Source: Hyphomicrobiales bacterium (GTDB taxonomy: Bacteria > Pseudomonadota > Alphaproteobacteria > Rhizobiales > CAJQND01). From it: 64,000 bases of DNA. The notes beneath the pieces were generated by a model. That model worked only from the letters and a program-made list of their open reading frames with translations. It was not told where the DNA came from and searched no databases. The position numbers and the translations under genes are program-made. The stretch lies in contig JANQOW010000045.1 in NCBI GenBank assembly GCA_028285595.1, forward strand, positions 1 to 64,000, given 5' to 3'. Positions 25,883-33,649 of this stretch are shown in pieces; position 1 is the first letter of the stretch; every line of letters starts with the position of its first letter.

Positions 25883-26980
25883 ATGTCTTGGTGCCAGGTT
25901 CGACGTGCTCCGATCGGGTTCTACATTCTCATCATAGGCGTGATGATCGCACTCGGTGTCTCGCAACCCGGCACTGTCTTCGCCCGCGGTGTCAATCAGC
26001 TTGCGCCGGAAAAACCCGAGCAGGTAGAGCTACCCTTCGTTGCTCAGGCCGGCGACCGGTATCGGGTGATCGATGAAGAGCGCAAGTTAAAGCGCATTTC
26101 CGGCAAGATGACAGTGGTGGAAGCCAAGCGCGTGGAATACGACGCCGAGATTCTTAGCCTGCACGACGACGGCTACGAAGTACAGTGGACCTTGCGGTCA
26201 GCGTCTGTGGAGAACCCTTCAGATTCGTCTTTGCAGGCAAAAGTCCGAACAACTTTGGGCCAACAGATACTGGTCGCATTCCAGGATAAGCCTTATGTGT
26301 TTTTGAGTGATTGGGCTGGGCGGCCGGTCCGTGTGCCCAACTGGCGAACTTATGCCGACCAGGCAGAGGCAGCCATGGAAGAGAATCTGCCAAAGGTGTT
26401 TGGCGAGTTGGTTGGTGACAAGGCAAACACACCCCAGGTGCAAAACATTATCAAGGGTACGATCCAGTCACTGAAAAACATGTTTGCCACTCAAGACGAG
26501 AAGTCAGTGGCCAATCTCTATGAAGTGGAGAGAATTCTCGCCAGCGCGCAGCATTTGGCATTGCCTCGTGCGGTTTGGGTGGACTGGGCCCACAGCGCAC
26601 CCGTATTTGGCAATCAAGGAGAAATCGACAGCTTTACGAATGTTCGTCTGTCAAAACTCGATCGAGATGCAGATTTGGCCGAAATCGAATGGCGGACCTC
26701 GTTCGACGATAAACAGCTCTCCAGCACAGTCGCTGCCATCGTGCGACGGCAGGTCGAGGCCCTCAAACTCCCAGAGGCTCAGTCGAAACCGATTTTGCAG
26801 GCGCTCGACAAGGGAATTGCCGTGGAGCGCGTAGACAAAGGATTGGCGAAGTTACGTATCAGCGATGGCTGGGCTTTCGAGGTCCATTACGAAAAGCGCA
26901 TCGAGAACAAGACGGCAGGGTTCAAGCGGCTCGACGAGGAAAAACGGACGATCACCGTTAAACGTCTGCCCGCCAACTAA
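25883..26980 (+). CDS. Exported protein of unknown function
   Basis: A 365-residue protein with an N-terminal hydrophobic signal (GFYILIIGVMIALGVS, cleavage near FARG). The mature part alternates beta-rich segments (RYRVIDEERKLKRISGKM, YEVQWTLRSASVE) with helices (NIIKGTIQSLKNMFATQDEK), and ends with a beta domain rich in Lys/Arg (KRTITVKRLPAN). The ATG at 25883 follows AGGGAGAC. Base composition is a little less GC-rich than its neighbours. It looks like a periplasmic lipid- or ligand-binding protein, but I do not recognise the family. Its stop overlaps the convergent demethylase gene by four bases. Confidence 0.78.
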   Translation: MSWCQVRRAPIGFYILIIGVMIALGVSQPGTVFARGVNQLAPEKPEQVELPFVAQAGDRYRVIDEERKLKRISGKMTVVEAKRVEYDAEILSLHDDGYEVQWTLRSASVENPSDSSLQAKVRTTLGQQILVAFQDKPYVFLSDWAGRPVRVPNWRTYADQAEAAMEENLPKVFGELVGDKANTPQVQNIIKGTIQSLKNMFATQDEKSVANLYEVERILASAQHLALPRAVWVDWAHSAPVFGNQGEIDSFTNVRLSKLDRDADLAEIEWRTSFDDKQLSSTVAAIVRRQVEALKLPEAQSKPILQALDKGIAVERVDKGLAKLRISDGWAFEVHYEKRIENKTAGFKRLDEEKRTITVKRLPAN

Positions 26981-29034
26981 ACGTCCTTCAAGAACCTCAA
27001 GCCATCATAGATGGCCGCATGGATGTTGCGGGAGGCCACCGCATCGCCAATGCGGAAGAGCTGGAACGCTCCGTCCGGGTTCGTGGCAATCTCTTGCGGC
27101 CGGCCATCGATCAAGGCCTGATAGTCCACCTCCCCGCGGTTGCGGCTCTCTTCCTTCAGTTCAAAATAGAGCTCATCCAGCGGCGCCGTGCCATGTTCCG
27201 CCACCACCTGGTCGACCAGACGTTCTCCCACGGGGGCCCCTGTGTATTTGCTCCACAGGTCCACTTCCAGCTTGTTGCCCTTGCGGCGCACAGCCCTCAC
27301 ATCGGTGTTGATGGTGATCACGGTGCCCGTTTCCTGAAACGCCTGGGCATAGGGCACGTAGTTCATGCCGCCAATGTCTGGCGCATTGAAGCGTTCAGGC
27401 GAAATCATCTCCAGCTTTGAGCCGGAGCGGCAAATGAACTCAGCCGCCGTGAAGCCCGGGTGCTGCCCGTTATCGTCATACATCAGAACATCCTCAGCAG
27501 GCTTCACATCACCGCTTAAGATATCCCACGAGGAGACCACCAGATCCTCACCCTCGTCCAGTGACGGGGTCTGCGGCAAGCCGCCCGTGGCGATGATCAC
27601 CACGTCGGGCTCCTCCGCCCGCACATCACCGGCGTCGGCGAAGATGTTGAACCGCATCTCCACTCCGGCCTCTTCGCAGCGCTCAGCGCGCCAGTCCGCA
27701 ATGCCGATCAGTTCTTTGCGCCGGTCGAGCCGGGTTGCCAGGCGGATCTGGCCGCCCGGTTCATTCGCCGCTTCGAACACAACAACCTCATGGCCCCGTT
27801 CGCCGGCCACCCTGGCCGCTTCCAGGCCCGCAGGCCCCGCCCCCACAATCACCACCTTTCGGCGCGACCCCTCAGCAGGCTGGATAGTATGCGGCATTGA
27901 GCCCTCGCGCCCGGTCGAAGGATTGTGGATGCACAATGTGCCGTGCCCCTCATAGATCCGGTCCAGGCAGTAAGTGGCGCCCACGCACGGGCGGATCGTG
28001 TATTCCTTGCCTTCAGCCACCTTGTTGACGATGTGGGGATCGGCGATGTGCGGCCGGGTCATGCCCACCATATCGAGCTTACCTTCCGCCACCGCATGGC
28101 GGGCCGTTGCCACATCAGAGATGCGGGCCGCATGGAAGACCGGGAACTTTGTGGCCTCGCGCACCTCACCGGCGAAATCCAGATGTGGCGCTGAACGCAT
28201 ACCGCCAATGGGGATCACTTTGGTGAGCGGCGCGTCATGCTCAACCTGCCCGCGGATGATGTTGAGAAAGTCAATCTGCCCGCCATCCACCAGACGCTGG
28301 CAGATTTCCAGGCCATCAGCCTTGGAAATCCCGCGCACATTGTCCTCATCGGCCACCAGGCGGCAGCCCACGATGAACTCCGGCCCCACCGCCTCGCGAA
28401 TGGCGTCCAGCACCCGGTTGGTGAAGCGCAGGCGATTGTCGAAGGTTTCGGTGCTGTACTCGTCTTCGCGCATGTTGGTGAGCGGCGACCAGAAGCCGTC
28501 CATCAGGTGGCCGTAACACTCCAGCTCAATGCCATCCATGCCGCCCGCCTGCATGCGTTGGGCGGCGGCGGCATAGTCCTTGATGATGCGCTCAATGTCC
28601 CAGTCTTCCATCTCTTTGGGAAACGCGCGGTGGGCGGGCTCACGCACCGGCGAGGCGGCCAGCACGGGCAGCCAGTCGGAATGGTTCCAGTTGGTGCGCC
28701 GCCCCAGATGAGTAATCTGGATCATCACTGCCGCACCATGTTCATGGCACTCGTCGGTGAGCCGCTTCACGTGCGGCACGATCTCATCCTTATAGACCTG
28801 GAGGTTCCCGAAAGCTGCCGGACTGTCCGGCGAGACAATGGCCGAACCTGCGGTCATGGTGAGCGCGATGCCGCCCTTGGCTTTTTCCACGTGATAAAGC
28901 CGGTACTTGTCTGCAGGCATGCCATCATGATGGTAATTGGGCTCATGGGCCGTGGACATCAAACGGTTGCGCAATGTGAGATGTTTGAGCTGATAAGGCT
29001 GCAGCAGAGGGTCGCGCGAGGAGGCATTTGTCAT
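26977..29034 (-). CDS. NADH:flavin oxidoreductase of the dimethylglycine/N-methylproline demethylase (DgcA/Stc2) type
   Basis: A 685-residue multidomain enzyme: an N-terminal FMN TIM barrel (about 1-360, with ITHLGRRTN and GGMDGIELECYGHLM), an Fe-S segment, then FAD/NAD(P)-binding domains (IVGAGPAGLEAARVAGERG near 392). Relatives are trimethylamine dehydrogenase, 2,4-dienoyl-CoA reductase and the demethylases of dimethylglycine and N-methylproline. The Fe-S region reads CVGATYC then GTLCIHNP: the middle Cys of the usual CxxCxxC is Ala, leaving three of the four expected Cys in view. I recall this variant from the demethylase clade, which would support an N-methylated osmolyte as substrate. 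Cytosolic. It stands alone. Confidence 0.85.
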   Translation of the reverse strand: MTNASSRDPLLQPYQLKHLTLRNRLMSTAHEPNYHHDGMPADKYRLYHVEKAKGGIALTMTAGSAIVSPDSPAAFGNLQVYKDEIVPHVKRLTDECHEHGAAVMIQITHLGRRTNWNHSDWLPVLAASPVREPAHRAFPKEMEDWDIERIIKDYAAAAQRMQAGGMDGIELECYGHLMDGFWSPLTNMREDEYSTETFDNRLRFTNRVLDAIREAVGPEFIVGCRLVADEDNVRGISKADGLEICQRLVDGGQIDFLNIIRGQVEHDAPLTKVIPIGGMRSAPHLDFAGEVREATKFPVFHAARISDVATARHAVAEGKLDMVGMTRPHIADPHIVNKVAEGKEYTIRPCVGATYCLDRIYEGHGTLCIHNPSTGREGSMPHTIQPAEGSRRKVVIVGAGPAGLEAARVAGERGHEVVVFEAANEPGGQIRLATRLDRRKELIGIADWRAERCEEAGVEMRFNIFADAGDVRAEEPDVVIIATGGLPQTPSLDEGEDLVVSSWDILSGDVKPAEDVLMYDDNGQHPGFTAAEFICRSGSKLEMISPERFNAPDIGGMNYVPYAQAFQETGTVITINTDVRAVRRKGNKLEVDLWSKYTGAPVGERLVDQVVAEHGTAPLDELYFELKEESRNRGEVDYQALIDGRPQEIATNPDGAFQLFRIGDAVASRNIHAAIYDGLRFLKDV

Positions 29035-29220
29035 GAGGTTTCAGATCCGGCTCGTGATTGAGCACGCCAGTCTATCGGCAGCTTGAAGCCTGCGTAAGCC
29101 CCCTTGCGCCGATTAGCGGCACAACAGCCCGCGCCGCGCAAACCACCCGCGTTCGGCGGCGACGATACCAACGCGTGTGCATGAGACGTGAGCGCGGCGT
29201 TTGGACCTTGTTTGGCCTAT

Positions 29221-29255
29221 GAAAAACGCCGCCGGGGTGGGCCCGGCGGCGTTTC
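29221..29255 (-). terminator. Intrinsic terminator of the cold-shock gene
   Basis: On the minus strand AAACGCCGCCGGG and CCCGGCGGCGTTT form a perfect 13-bp stem with a 5-base loop, running into a T5 tract. It lies about 45 bases after the cold-shock stop codon. Confidence 0.93.
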
Positions 29256-29301
29256 AATTTGGTCTGGGCGGAGGGGGCCGCCCGTCAATTCCAACAGGCC
29301 A

Positions 29302-29514
29302 TTAGGCCATTTGGATGTTTGCAGCCTGCTTGCCGCGACCGCGCGGATCGTCTTCAATGTCGAAGGTGACCTTGTCGCCTTCGTCAAGACCGGCAACGCC
29401 AGACCGCTGCAATGCGGAAACATGAACGAAAACGTCCTTGCCGCCGTCATCGGGTGCGATAAAGCCGTAACCTTTCTCCTGATTGAAGAACTTTACTGTA
29501 CCGCTCGTGCTCAT
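29302..29514 (-). CDS. Cold-shock protein (CspA family)
   Basis: A 70-residue OB-fold RNA chaperone. Both RNA-binding motifs are present: KGYGFI (RNP1) and VFVHVSAL (RNP2), in a full-length single CSD domain. The ATG follows AAAGGATC. It has a long leader of about 300 bases and its own terminator, so it is an independent unit. The leader contains a small perfect hairpin (CTGCA/TGCAG at 29564-29577), which may matter for temperature control as in other csp leaders. Confidence 0.97.
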   Translation of the reverse strand: MSTSGTVKFFNQEKGYGFIAPDDGGKDVFVHVSALQRSGVAGLDEGDKVTFDIEDDPRGRGKQAANIQMA

Positions 29515-29841
29515 TCGTGGGATCCTTTCCCGTCGGGGTAACTTGGATTCAACAGGTATCCGCCTGCAAAAATGCAGTCGTATTCCTCTCAGATTTTAGG
29601 AGAACAAAGAAGCCCGTGGGGGGGTATTTGTTTCATCGTGCCGTCGGTCCGAGGGTGCGTTCAATCCAAAACAGCAACGCACCTTAAGTACCGATATATG
29701 GGTCCCGCCCTAACGGTTCAAGCTTTAAATCCCCATTAAAACGCTACATTTAGCCGTAGGAGCTGTCATAAAACTGTCACAAAACGCATGTCTCGGCCAA
29801 ATGGACCGATCGCGCGCAAAAAGTGAGGCTGCTGGTCTCAT
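29515..29841. other. Long leader/intergenic region upstream of the cold-shock gene
   Basis: About 330 bases with no protein gene. On the minus strand it holds the cold-shock promoter and leader, including a run of seven C (G on plus) near 29617 and the CTGCA/TGCAG hairpin. The left part of the MFS gene's 3' end lies to the right. A perfect Pho-box-like sequence is described separately. Confidence 0.6.
29763..29780 (+). promoter_or_regulatory. Perfect match to the PhoB box consensus
   Basis: CTGTCATAAAACTGTCAC has two CTGTCA direct repeats 11 bases apart and fits the classical enterobacterial Pho-box consensus at every position. It is about 250 bases upstream of the cold-shock ATG and oriented towards the 3' end of the MFS gene, where no plus-strand gene follows. 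It may regulate the cold-shock unit, an unseen RNA, or be fortuitous. Confidence 0.6.
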
Positions 29842-31065
29842 TTATTCTGCAGGTTGCAGCTTGGGACCTCGCCCGCTGAGGGAAACCTCGTTGCCCTGAT
29901 CAGGATTGTGCGGCACCAGAAACGACAAGACCAAAGACACAAAGGCCATTCCGGCCCCGATGAGGAACACGGCCGAGTGGGATTGGATCCAGATATAGCC
30001 CAGCATCACGGGCAGACCGACGGCCGCCACATGGTTGATTGAGAAGGCCACTCCGGCCGTAGGGGCAATGTCGGCCGGGTCGGCGATCTTCTGGAAATAG
30101 GTCTTGATCGCAATAGCCAGCGCAAAGAACGCATGATCGAGCAGGTAGAGCCCGGCGGCGATCCATGGGTTCTCCACGAACGCATAGGCCACGAACACCC
30201 CGATCAGGCCGATATACTCAAAAATCAATGCACGCCGCTCCCCCCACTTGGCGATCAATCCACCGATCATCGGCGCGAAGAGCATATTGAACACCGCATT
30301 GGCGATGTAGAGCATGGAAACCTGCGCAATGGTGAAACCAAATTTCTCCACCATCATGAAGGCAGCGAAAACGATGAAGATCTGGCGCCTGGCCCCGGCC
30401 ATAAACGTCAGCGCATAGTAGAGCCAATATCGCTTCCTGAGCACCAGCTCCTTGCGCTGTGGCACCACTTCCTTAAAGCGCGGGAAGGTGAGCCATAAAA
30501 GCCCGGCAATCGCGATCGTCAGGCCGCCGCCGATCAGATAGATCGGGATGTAATCCAATCCCAGATAAGTGTTACACAGCCAGACGATGCCGTATGCCGA
30601 GATGGTGGCAAAGGCACCGGCTTGCATAATTTGCCCCAGTTGGCGCGGCGCGGTGGCTTTCGGCAACCACTGCAGCGCCAAGGATTGGTTCATGGTCTCG
30701 TAATAGTGGAACCCCACACTCATCAGAAATGTCGTGCAGTAGAGCCCGATTTCAGCAGGAAAGTAGCCTGTGAGCGCGGTGCCCAGCCCCAGCAAGGCCA
30801 GCGAGACAAGCGCGAACGTTTGTTCGCGCAGCCAGATGATCACGAAGATAGCCGTAAAGGACAAGAACCCCGGAATCTCGCGGATCGACTGCAGCCAGCC
30901 CATCTCTTCGCCGCTGAAGCTGGCCCGCTCAATCGCAAAGTTGTTGAGCAGGTTGCTCCAAACGGCGAATGAGAAATACATGGCCACCGACATGGCCACG
31001 AGCATGACCACGGGCCGGCGCAGACCGGTCACCTCGCTGGGCAGCACTTCTTTTCGCGAAAACAT
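29842..31065 (-). CDS. Major facilitator superfamily transporter
   Basis: A 407-residue polytopic inner-membrane protein with about 12 hydrophobic segments. The cytoplasmic loop between the two halves is basic (RFKEVVPQRKELVLRKRY). The first half has FAVWSNLLNNFAIERASFSGEEMGWLQSIREIPG, seen in unassigned MFS carriers. I take the ATG at 31065 as start, because the longer frame begins with TTG and crosses a region without coding character; its ribosome site is weak either way. Substrate unknown. The DUF4242 gene lies upstream on the same strand. Confidence 0.85.
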   Translation of the reverse strand: MFSRKEVLPSEVTGLRRPVVMLVAMSVAMYFSFAVWSNLLNNFAIERASFSGEEMGWLQSIREIPGFLSFTAIFVIIWLREQTFALVSLALLGLGTALTGYFPAEIGLYCTTFLMSVGFHYYETMNQSLALQWLPKATAPRQLGQIMQAGAFATISAYGIVWLCNTYLGLDYIPIYLIGGGLTIAIAGLLWLTFPRFKEVVPQRKELVLRKRYWLYYALTFMAGARRQIFIVFAAFMMVEKFGFTIAQVSMLYIANAVFNMLFAPMIGGLIAKWGERRALIFEYIGLIGVFVAYAFVENPWIAAGLYLLDHAFFALAIAIKTYFQKIADPADIAPTAGVAFSINHVAAVGLPVMLGYIWIQSHSAVFLIGAGMAFVSLVLSFLVPHNPDQGNEVSLSGRGPKLQPAE

Positions 31066-31127
31066 CTCGCGGGCTCTACAGGAGACGCCGCCGCGGGTCA
31101 AAGCGTTTTTGGGGTCAGGTTGAACGC

Positions 31128-31406
31128 CTAAGCGGCCGTTGTCGGGTCGATCATCTTGGTGACCTCAGTCACCTTTGTGGCCGGAAAACCGCTGATTTCA
31201 GCATGCTTGTGGATGATGTCCTCATCTTTCGCCAGATAGACGCAGAAGGTCTTGTCACCGGCCACATAGCTCTCAACCCATTGGATGTCGGAGCCAAGTT
31301 GCTCAAGCACCTCGTTCGACTTTGCAGCAGCTCCGCGCAGTTGCTCGCGCTCGAACGTGCCAACCTCGGGAATATCGCGCTCAATAATGAACTTCTTCAA
31401 CGCCAT
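31128..31406 (-). CDS. DUF4242 family small protein (SCO4226-like)
   Basis: A 92-residue ferredoxin-fold protein with the family pattern: FIIERDIPEVG at the N-terminus, IQWVESYVAGDKTFCVYLAKDEDIIHKHAEISGFPATKV in the second half. A Streptomyces relative binds nickel; the general role is unknown. A strong GAGGAGAGC site precedes the ATG. It is upstream of the MFS gene in the same direction and could be co-transcribed. Confidence 0.9.
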   Translation of the reverse strand: MALKKFIIERDIPEVGTFEREQLRGAAAKSNEVLEQLGSDIQWVESYVAGDKTFCVYLAKDEDIIHKHAEISGFPATKVTEVTKMIDPTTAA

Positions 31407-31484
31407 CGCTTGCTCTCCTCGTGTTTTTGTTGCGTTTCCACTCAGGAGAGTTTCCCGCCTCCCCGCTCCGGATGCAAGCTTTGT

Positions 31485-32474
31485 CTACCCCCAGAGCTCT
31501 GGAGGAGCCGGGTGCATCAGCGAACCATCGAAGCGGATGGCCGGATCACGGTCTTCAGCCAGGAGCAGCGGGCCGTCCAGATCCACGAAACTGCTGAGGC
31601 CGGCCACAAGCATGGCGGGCGCCATGGCAAGCGACGTGGCCACCATGCAGCCGGTAAAAAGATCCAGCCCTTCCGCGCGGGCCGCCTCTGCAAAGTGCAG
31701 CGCATTGGTGAGACCGCCGGTCTTGTCCAGCTTGATGTTCACCACGTCGTACTTGCCCACCACCTTGTGGAGGCCGGCGGCGTCATGGGCCGATTCATCG
31801 GCGCAGACGGGGATCGGCCGGTCAATCTCTGCCAACAGGCCGTCATTGTCGGCGGGCAGCGGCTGCTCCACCAGCGCCACATCGATTTCCGCGCACACCT
31901 CCAGAAGTCCCGGCAGGGCCTGCGGCGACCAGCCCTCATTGGCATCAATGATTAGCCGCATATCCGGAACCGAGGCCCGGATGGCTCTCAGGCGCTCCGC
32001 ATCACGCCCGTCGCTTGCCCCCATTTTCAGCTTCAGCAAGGGTCGCTCGGCATTCTTGGCGGCGGCCTCTGCCATAACCTCCGGGGTGTCAATGCCAAGG
32101 GTGTAGGCGGTCTCCAGAGGTCCGGGCTGGGCCAGCCCGGCCAACTGCCAGGCGGGTGTTCCCGTTCGCTTGGCCTCAAGATCCCAGAGCGCACAGTCCA
32201 GCGCATTCCGGCCCGCATAGGGCCCGATCACATCCGGCACCTGATCGCGGGTCAGGCCAGCTTCAATTGTGCTGCGCGCCGCCTCCAGCGCTTGCATCAC
32301 CGCCGGCACGCTCTCCCCATAGCGCGCATAGGGCACACACTCGCCGCGCCCAACGGCCCCACCCTCGTCTTCCAGGGTCACCGTCAGAACCTCCGCGGTC
32401 GTCTTGGCACCGCGCGAGATGGCAAAGCTGCCGGCCAGCGGCCAGGTCTCGTGGGCAATGGTGAGCTTCACCAT
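31485..32474 (-). CDS. dgcA: N-acetyl-D-glutamate racemase / dipeptide-epimerase family enzyme DgcA
   Basis: A 329-residue enolase-superfamily enzyme of the dipeptide-epimerase/muconate-lactonizing subgroup. The two catalytic Lys occur in LLKLKMGA and in NIKLDKTGG, and metal ligands in IIDANEGW, VEQPL and CADES. The gene starts six bases after the stop of dgcN. In marine bacteria DgcN acetylates D-glutamate and DgcA converts N-acetyl-D-glutamate to the L form, feeding ordinary glutamate metabolism. Without the dgcN neighbour it would be annotated L-Ala-D/L-Glu epimerase; the pairing favours the D-amino-acid pathway. This DgcA is unrelated to the demethylase of the same name. Confidence 0.88.
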   Translation of the reverse strand: MVKLTIAHETWPLAGSFAISRGAKTTAEVLTVTLEDEGGAVGRGECVPYARYGESVPAVMQALEAARSTIEAGLTRDQVPDVIGPYAGRNALDCALWDLEAKRTGTPAWQLAGLAQPGPLETAYTLGIDTPEVMAEAAAKNAERPLLKLKMGASDGRDAERLRAIRASVPDMRLIIDANEGWSPQALPGLLEVCAEIDVALVEQPLPADNDGLLAEIDRPIPVCADESAHDAAGLHKVVGKYDVVNIKLDKTGGLTNALHFAEAARAEGLDLFTGCMVATSLAMAPAMLVAGLSSFVDLDGPLLLAEDRDPAIRFDGSLMHPAPPELWG

Positions 32475-32480
32475 GGCCCG

Positions 32481-33491
32481 TCAGCCGCCATAATGCGCCT
32501 GCAGCGCGTCTACGATCGGCCCCGGACCGGTTCTGATGGGATCCACGGTGGGCAGTCCGTACTCTTCTTCCAGCTTGTTCAGGTAAGCCGTGGCCTCCTC
32601 ATCGCCAAGCGCCTGGGTGTTGATGCAGAGCCCCACACAGCGGATATCCGGATTGGTCAAGCGCCCTTGCAGGGTCACCAGATCGATCACCTGCTGAATG
32701 GAGGGCAAGGGCGTTGATACGCCGCGCATGGTGGTGCGGGTGGGTTCATGACAGACCACAAACGCATCAGGCTGGGAGCCGTGCAGCAATCCGAGGGTGA
32801 CGCCGGCGAACGAGGGGTGGAACAAGGACCCCTGCCCCTCTACCACCTGCCAGGCATCAGGGTCATTGTCCGGCGTCAGCCACTCAGCGGCGCCGGAGAT
32901 GAAGTCCGCCACCACGGCATCAATGGAGACCCCGCGGTTGGAAATGAAGATCCCCGTCTGCCCGGTGGCGCAGAACTCGCTCTTCATCCCGCGCGCCCGC
33001 ATTTCCTGGTCCAGCGCAAGCGCGGTGTACTTCTTGCCCACCGAGCAATCGGTGCCCACTGCAAGCAGGCGCAAGCCAGGGCGCTTGGTGCCCTTGCCGG
33101 TTGCGAATGTCTTTTCAGAGAACCGCACATCATGCAGCTTGCGCCCATTGCGTTCGGCCGCTTCTGCAATCTCCGGCGTTGCCGAAAGGCGCTTGTGCAG
33201 GCCCGTGGCCACATCCATCCCGGCATCCAACGCAGCCACAATCTGGCTGATCCAATGGTCCGGCAACACGCCGCCGGCATTCACCACGCCGACGATCATT
33301 GTCTTGGCGCCCTTTGCGGCGGCCTCCTCAATGGTCACGTCGTCAATACCGCAATCGGCGTTGCACCCCTCAAGCCGCAATTGCCCGACGCACCAGTCAG
33401 GCCGCCAGTCGACAATGCCACCAGCGGTCTTGGCCGCCAATTGATCGTGCACATCCCCCAGAAACAGAAGATAAGGCTTGGCAATTTCCAT
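32481..33491 (-). CDS. dgcN: D-glutamate N-acetyltransferase DgcN (DUF1611 family)
   Basis: A 336-residue DUF1611-type protein with an N-terminal Rossmann-like domain (YLLFLGDVHDQLAAKTAGG) and a C-terminal P-loop-like domain (VGTDCSVGKKYTALALDQEM). DgcN-type proteins acetylate D-glutamate in the DgcN-DgcA catabolic route. The ATG at 33491 follows GAGGTGTGAG; the longer in-frame start adds residues of no coding character. It forms a two-gene operon with dgcA. Peptidoglycan or released bacterial D-amino acids would be the source. Confidence 0.88.
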   Translation of the reverse strand: MEIAKPYLLFLGDVHDQLAAKTAGGIVDWRPDWCVGQLRLEGCNADCGIDDVTIEEAAAKGAKTMIVGVVNAGGVLPDHWISQIVAALDAGMDVATGLHKRLSATPEIAEAAERNGRKLHDVRFSEKTFATGKGTKRPGLRLLAVGTDCSVGKKYTALALDQEMRARGMKSEFCATGQTGIFISNRGVSIDAVVADFISGAAEWLTPDNDPDAWQVVEGQGSLFHPSFAGVTLGLLHGSQPDAFVVCHEPTRTTMRGVSTPLPSIQQVIDLVTLQGRLTNPDIRCVGLCINTQALGDEEATAYLNKLEEEYGLPTVDPIRTGPGPIVDALQAHYGG

Positions 33492-33553
33492 CTCACACCT
33501 CGCAACCGCAGCCCCTGCCGCGCCAAACAAACCGGCCGTTCTAATCCACTATT

Positions 33554-33577
33554 TTGGCCCAAGAGACAATGGGCCAA
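33554..33577. promoter_or_regulatory. Inverted repeat upstream of dgcN
   Basis: TTGGCCC (33554-33560) and GGGCCAA (33571-33577) are perfect 7-base arms around a 10-base AT-rich centre. It lies 63 bases before the dgcN start, a good place for an operator of the dgcN-dgcA operon. Confidence 0.5.
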
Positions 33578-33579
33578 CA

Positions 33580-33625
33580 ACACGAAAAGAAAAGGGGCAG
33601 CATGCCGATGCACGCCGCCCCTTTT
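33580..33625 (-). terminator. Intrinsic terminator of the giant repeat protein gene
   Basis: On the minus strand AAAAGGGGC and GCCCCTTTT form a 9-bp stem (33617-33625 / 33590-33598) with an inner GCAT/ATGC pairing, followed by CTTTTC. It lies between the giant gene stop and the dgcN promoter region. Confidence 0.85.
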
Positions 33626-33649
33626 GGAGCTTTGAGTTTTTAGGGCCGC

